Assembly (NCBI GenBank): GCA_031272075.1
Contig: JAISUK010000047.1
Span: forward strand, 1 to 64,000
Origin: Dysgonamonadaceae bacterium
Lineage (GTDB): Bacteria; Bacteroidota; Bacteroidia; Bacteroidales; Azobacteroidaceae
Reading direction: 5' to 3'
DNA length: 64,000 bases
Below, one piece after another: positions 63,616 through 64,000 of the stretch. The position numbers and the translations under genes were made by a program. Under the pieces are notes generated by a model that ran no database searches, was not told the DNA's origin, and saw only the letters and a list, made by a program, of their open reading frames with translations. Every line of letters starts with the position of its first letter. Within the stretch, counting starts at the first letter, position 1.

Positions 63616-64000
63616 TTATGTTTCCGTATCTTCTTCTTTCGAACTGTATCCATGTCCATAGCCGTAACCGTAGCCATAACCGTAACCGTAGCCATAACCG
63701 TAGCCGTAGCCATAACCGTAACCGTAGCCATATTTGCCTCGTTTGGTCTGTCCGGTACAATTATAGATCAACCGTATCCGTTTCAGACGTTGTTCGCGAC
63801 GAATACTTTCGATAAAATCAGAAACGCTCTTCGGCGTAAAGTTCTCTCTGACGACAAACAGCGAAGTGTCGGCAATACGATCCAGCAAGAAAGTATCGGA
63901 AACGCTTCCCACGGGCGAGGTGTCCAAAACGATGTAATCATATTCTTTCTTCAGTTTTTCGAACAGTTCATCCAAACGCGACTCCATCAGCAATTCATTG
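63616..64000 (-). CDS. C-terminal part of a Wzc-like tyrosine autokinase, truncated by the window edge
   Basis: The frame stays open from the stop at 63616 to the window end (codons up to 63999), so the gene continues outside; the track's ATG is internal. The visible 128 codons are the end of a BY-kinase: LFEKLKKEYDYIVLDTSPVGSVSDTFLL (Walker B-type DTSP) and FVVRENFTPKSVSDFI. A tyrosine-rich tail of thirteen YG units follows, then HGYSSKEEDTET. Tyrosine clusters in this position are autophosphorylated and control polymerisation and export with Wza and Wzb. The regular YG alternation is unusual. Confidence 0.9.
   Translation of the reverse strand, partial: NELLMESRLDELFEKLKKEYDYIVLDTSPVGSVSDTFLLDRIADTSLFVVRENFTPKSVSDFIESIRREQRLKRIRLIYNCTGQTKRGKYGYGYGYGYGYGYGYGYGYGYGYGYGHGYSSKEEDTET
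63646..63732. repeat. Hexanucleotide tandem repeat coding for (YG)13
   Basis: On the plus strand triplets ata/gta alternate with gcc/acc, giving TAT/TAC GGC/GGT codons on the minus strand. Copies vary at the third codon positions. The six-base period keeps the frame if copies are gained or lost. Confidence 0.9.

Noticed and set aside
63646-63732. Possible CRISPR-like or regulatory repeat array
   Set aside because: The period is six bases with no spacers, and it is in frame within the kinase gene.

Overview
The window reads as a chromosomal segment from a member of the Bacteroidota, most likely order Bacteroidales. The support is a SusC/SusD pair, a Bacteroidetes-type RpoZ, DUF4293 and DUF4302 proteins, GG-type leader peptides, absence of classical ribosome binding sites, and several promoters of the TTTG-N19-20-TAnnTTTG type. 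Genus cannot be decided from the sequence. Most genes lie on the minus strand.

Layout, left to right. (1) 1-4000, minus: a compact operon with a bifunctional glycosyltransferase, a LanC-like protein whose zinc ligands look lost, a GG-leader protein ending in an L,D-transpeptidase-like motif, and a secreted protein cut by the edge. This is the best candidate for an undescribed system. (2) 4362-5606, plus: a lone AAA15-type ATPase with its own consensus promoter, then tRNA-Pro(GGG) and an Lrp/AsnC regulator. (3) 6.3-18.8 kb, minus: core genes, namely a GtrA/GtrB-like glycosylation set, lysA, aspartokinase, ftsE, hisIE-F-A-H, RNase Y, zapA with a coiled-coil partner, and ugd. (4) 18.8-19.1 kb, minus: a structured non-coding RNA gene with promoter, closing stem and terminator, best explained as 6S RNA. 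(5) 19.2-30.4 kb: beta-CASP nuclease, a solitary FecCD permease, an outer-membrane protein, a radical SAM protein plus flippase pair, a DUF4293-rpoZ-bamD operon, ACT protein plus phenylacetate-CoA ligase, a membrane protein, and tsaD. Two of these genes (fecCD and the membrane protein) share a conserved roughly 90-nt leader that can pair with the start codon. (6) 30.6-39.7 kb, plus: a SusC/SusD operon with a zinc metallohydrolase lipoprotein, a DUF4302 lipoprotein and an FN3-like lipoprotein, closed by a strong terminator. (7) 39.8-44.2 kb, plus: tamB. (8) 44.3-64.0 kb, minus: a long Wzx/Wzy-type exopolysaccharide locus.

The polysaccharide locus is internally coherent. A BY-kinase (Wzc, only its C-terminus with a (YG)13 tail is in the window) and an outer-membrane barrel lie upstream. 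Two FdtA-like ketoisomerase homologues, a DegT aminotransferase and a hexapeptide acyltransferase suggest an acylated 3-amino-3,6-dideoxyhexose. A polyprenyl-phosphate sugar transferase starts the repeat unit and five glycosyltransferases extend it. Two methyltransferases, a FemAB-like protein and an MBOAT/SGNH/FkbH trio probably decorate it, and Wzx and Wzy homologues flip and polymerise it. Many genes overlap by 4-29 nt, which supports one transcription unit.

All functional calls come from reading motifs and family resemblance by eye. No database search or folding program was run.
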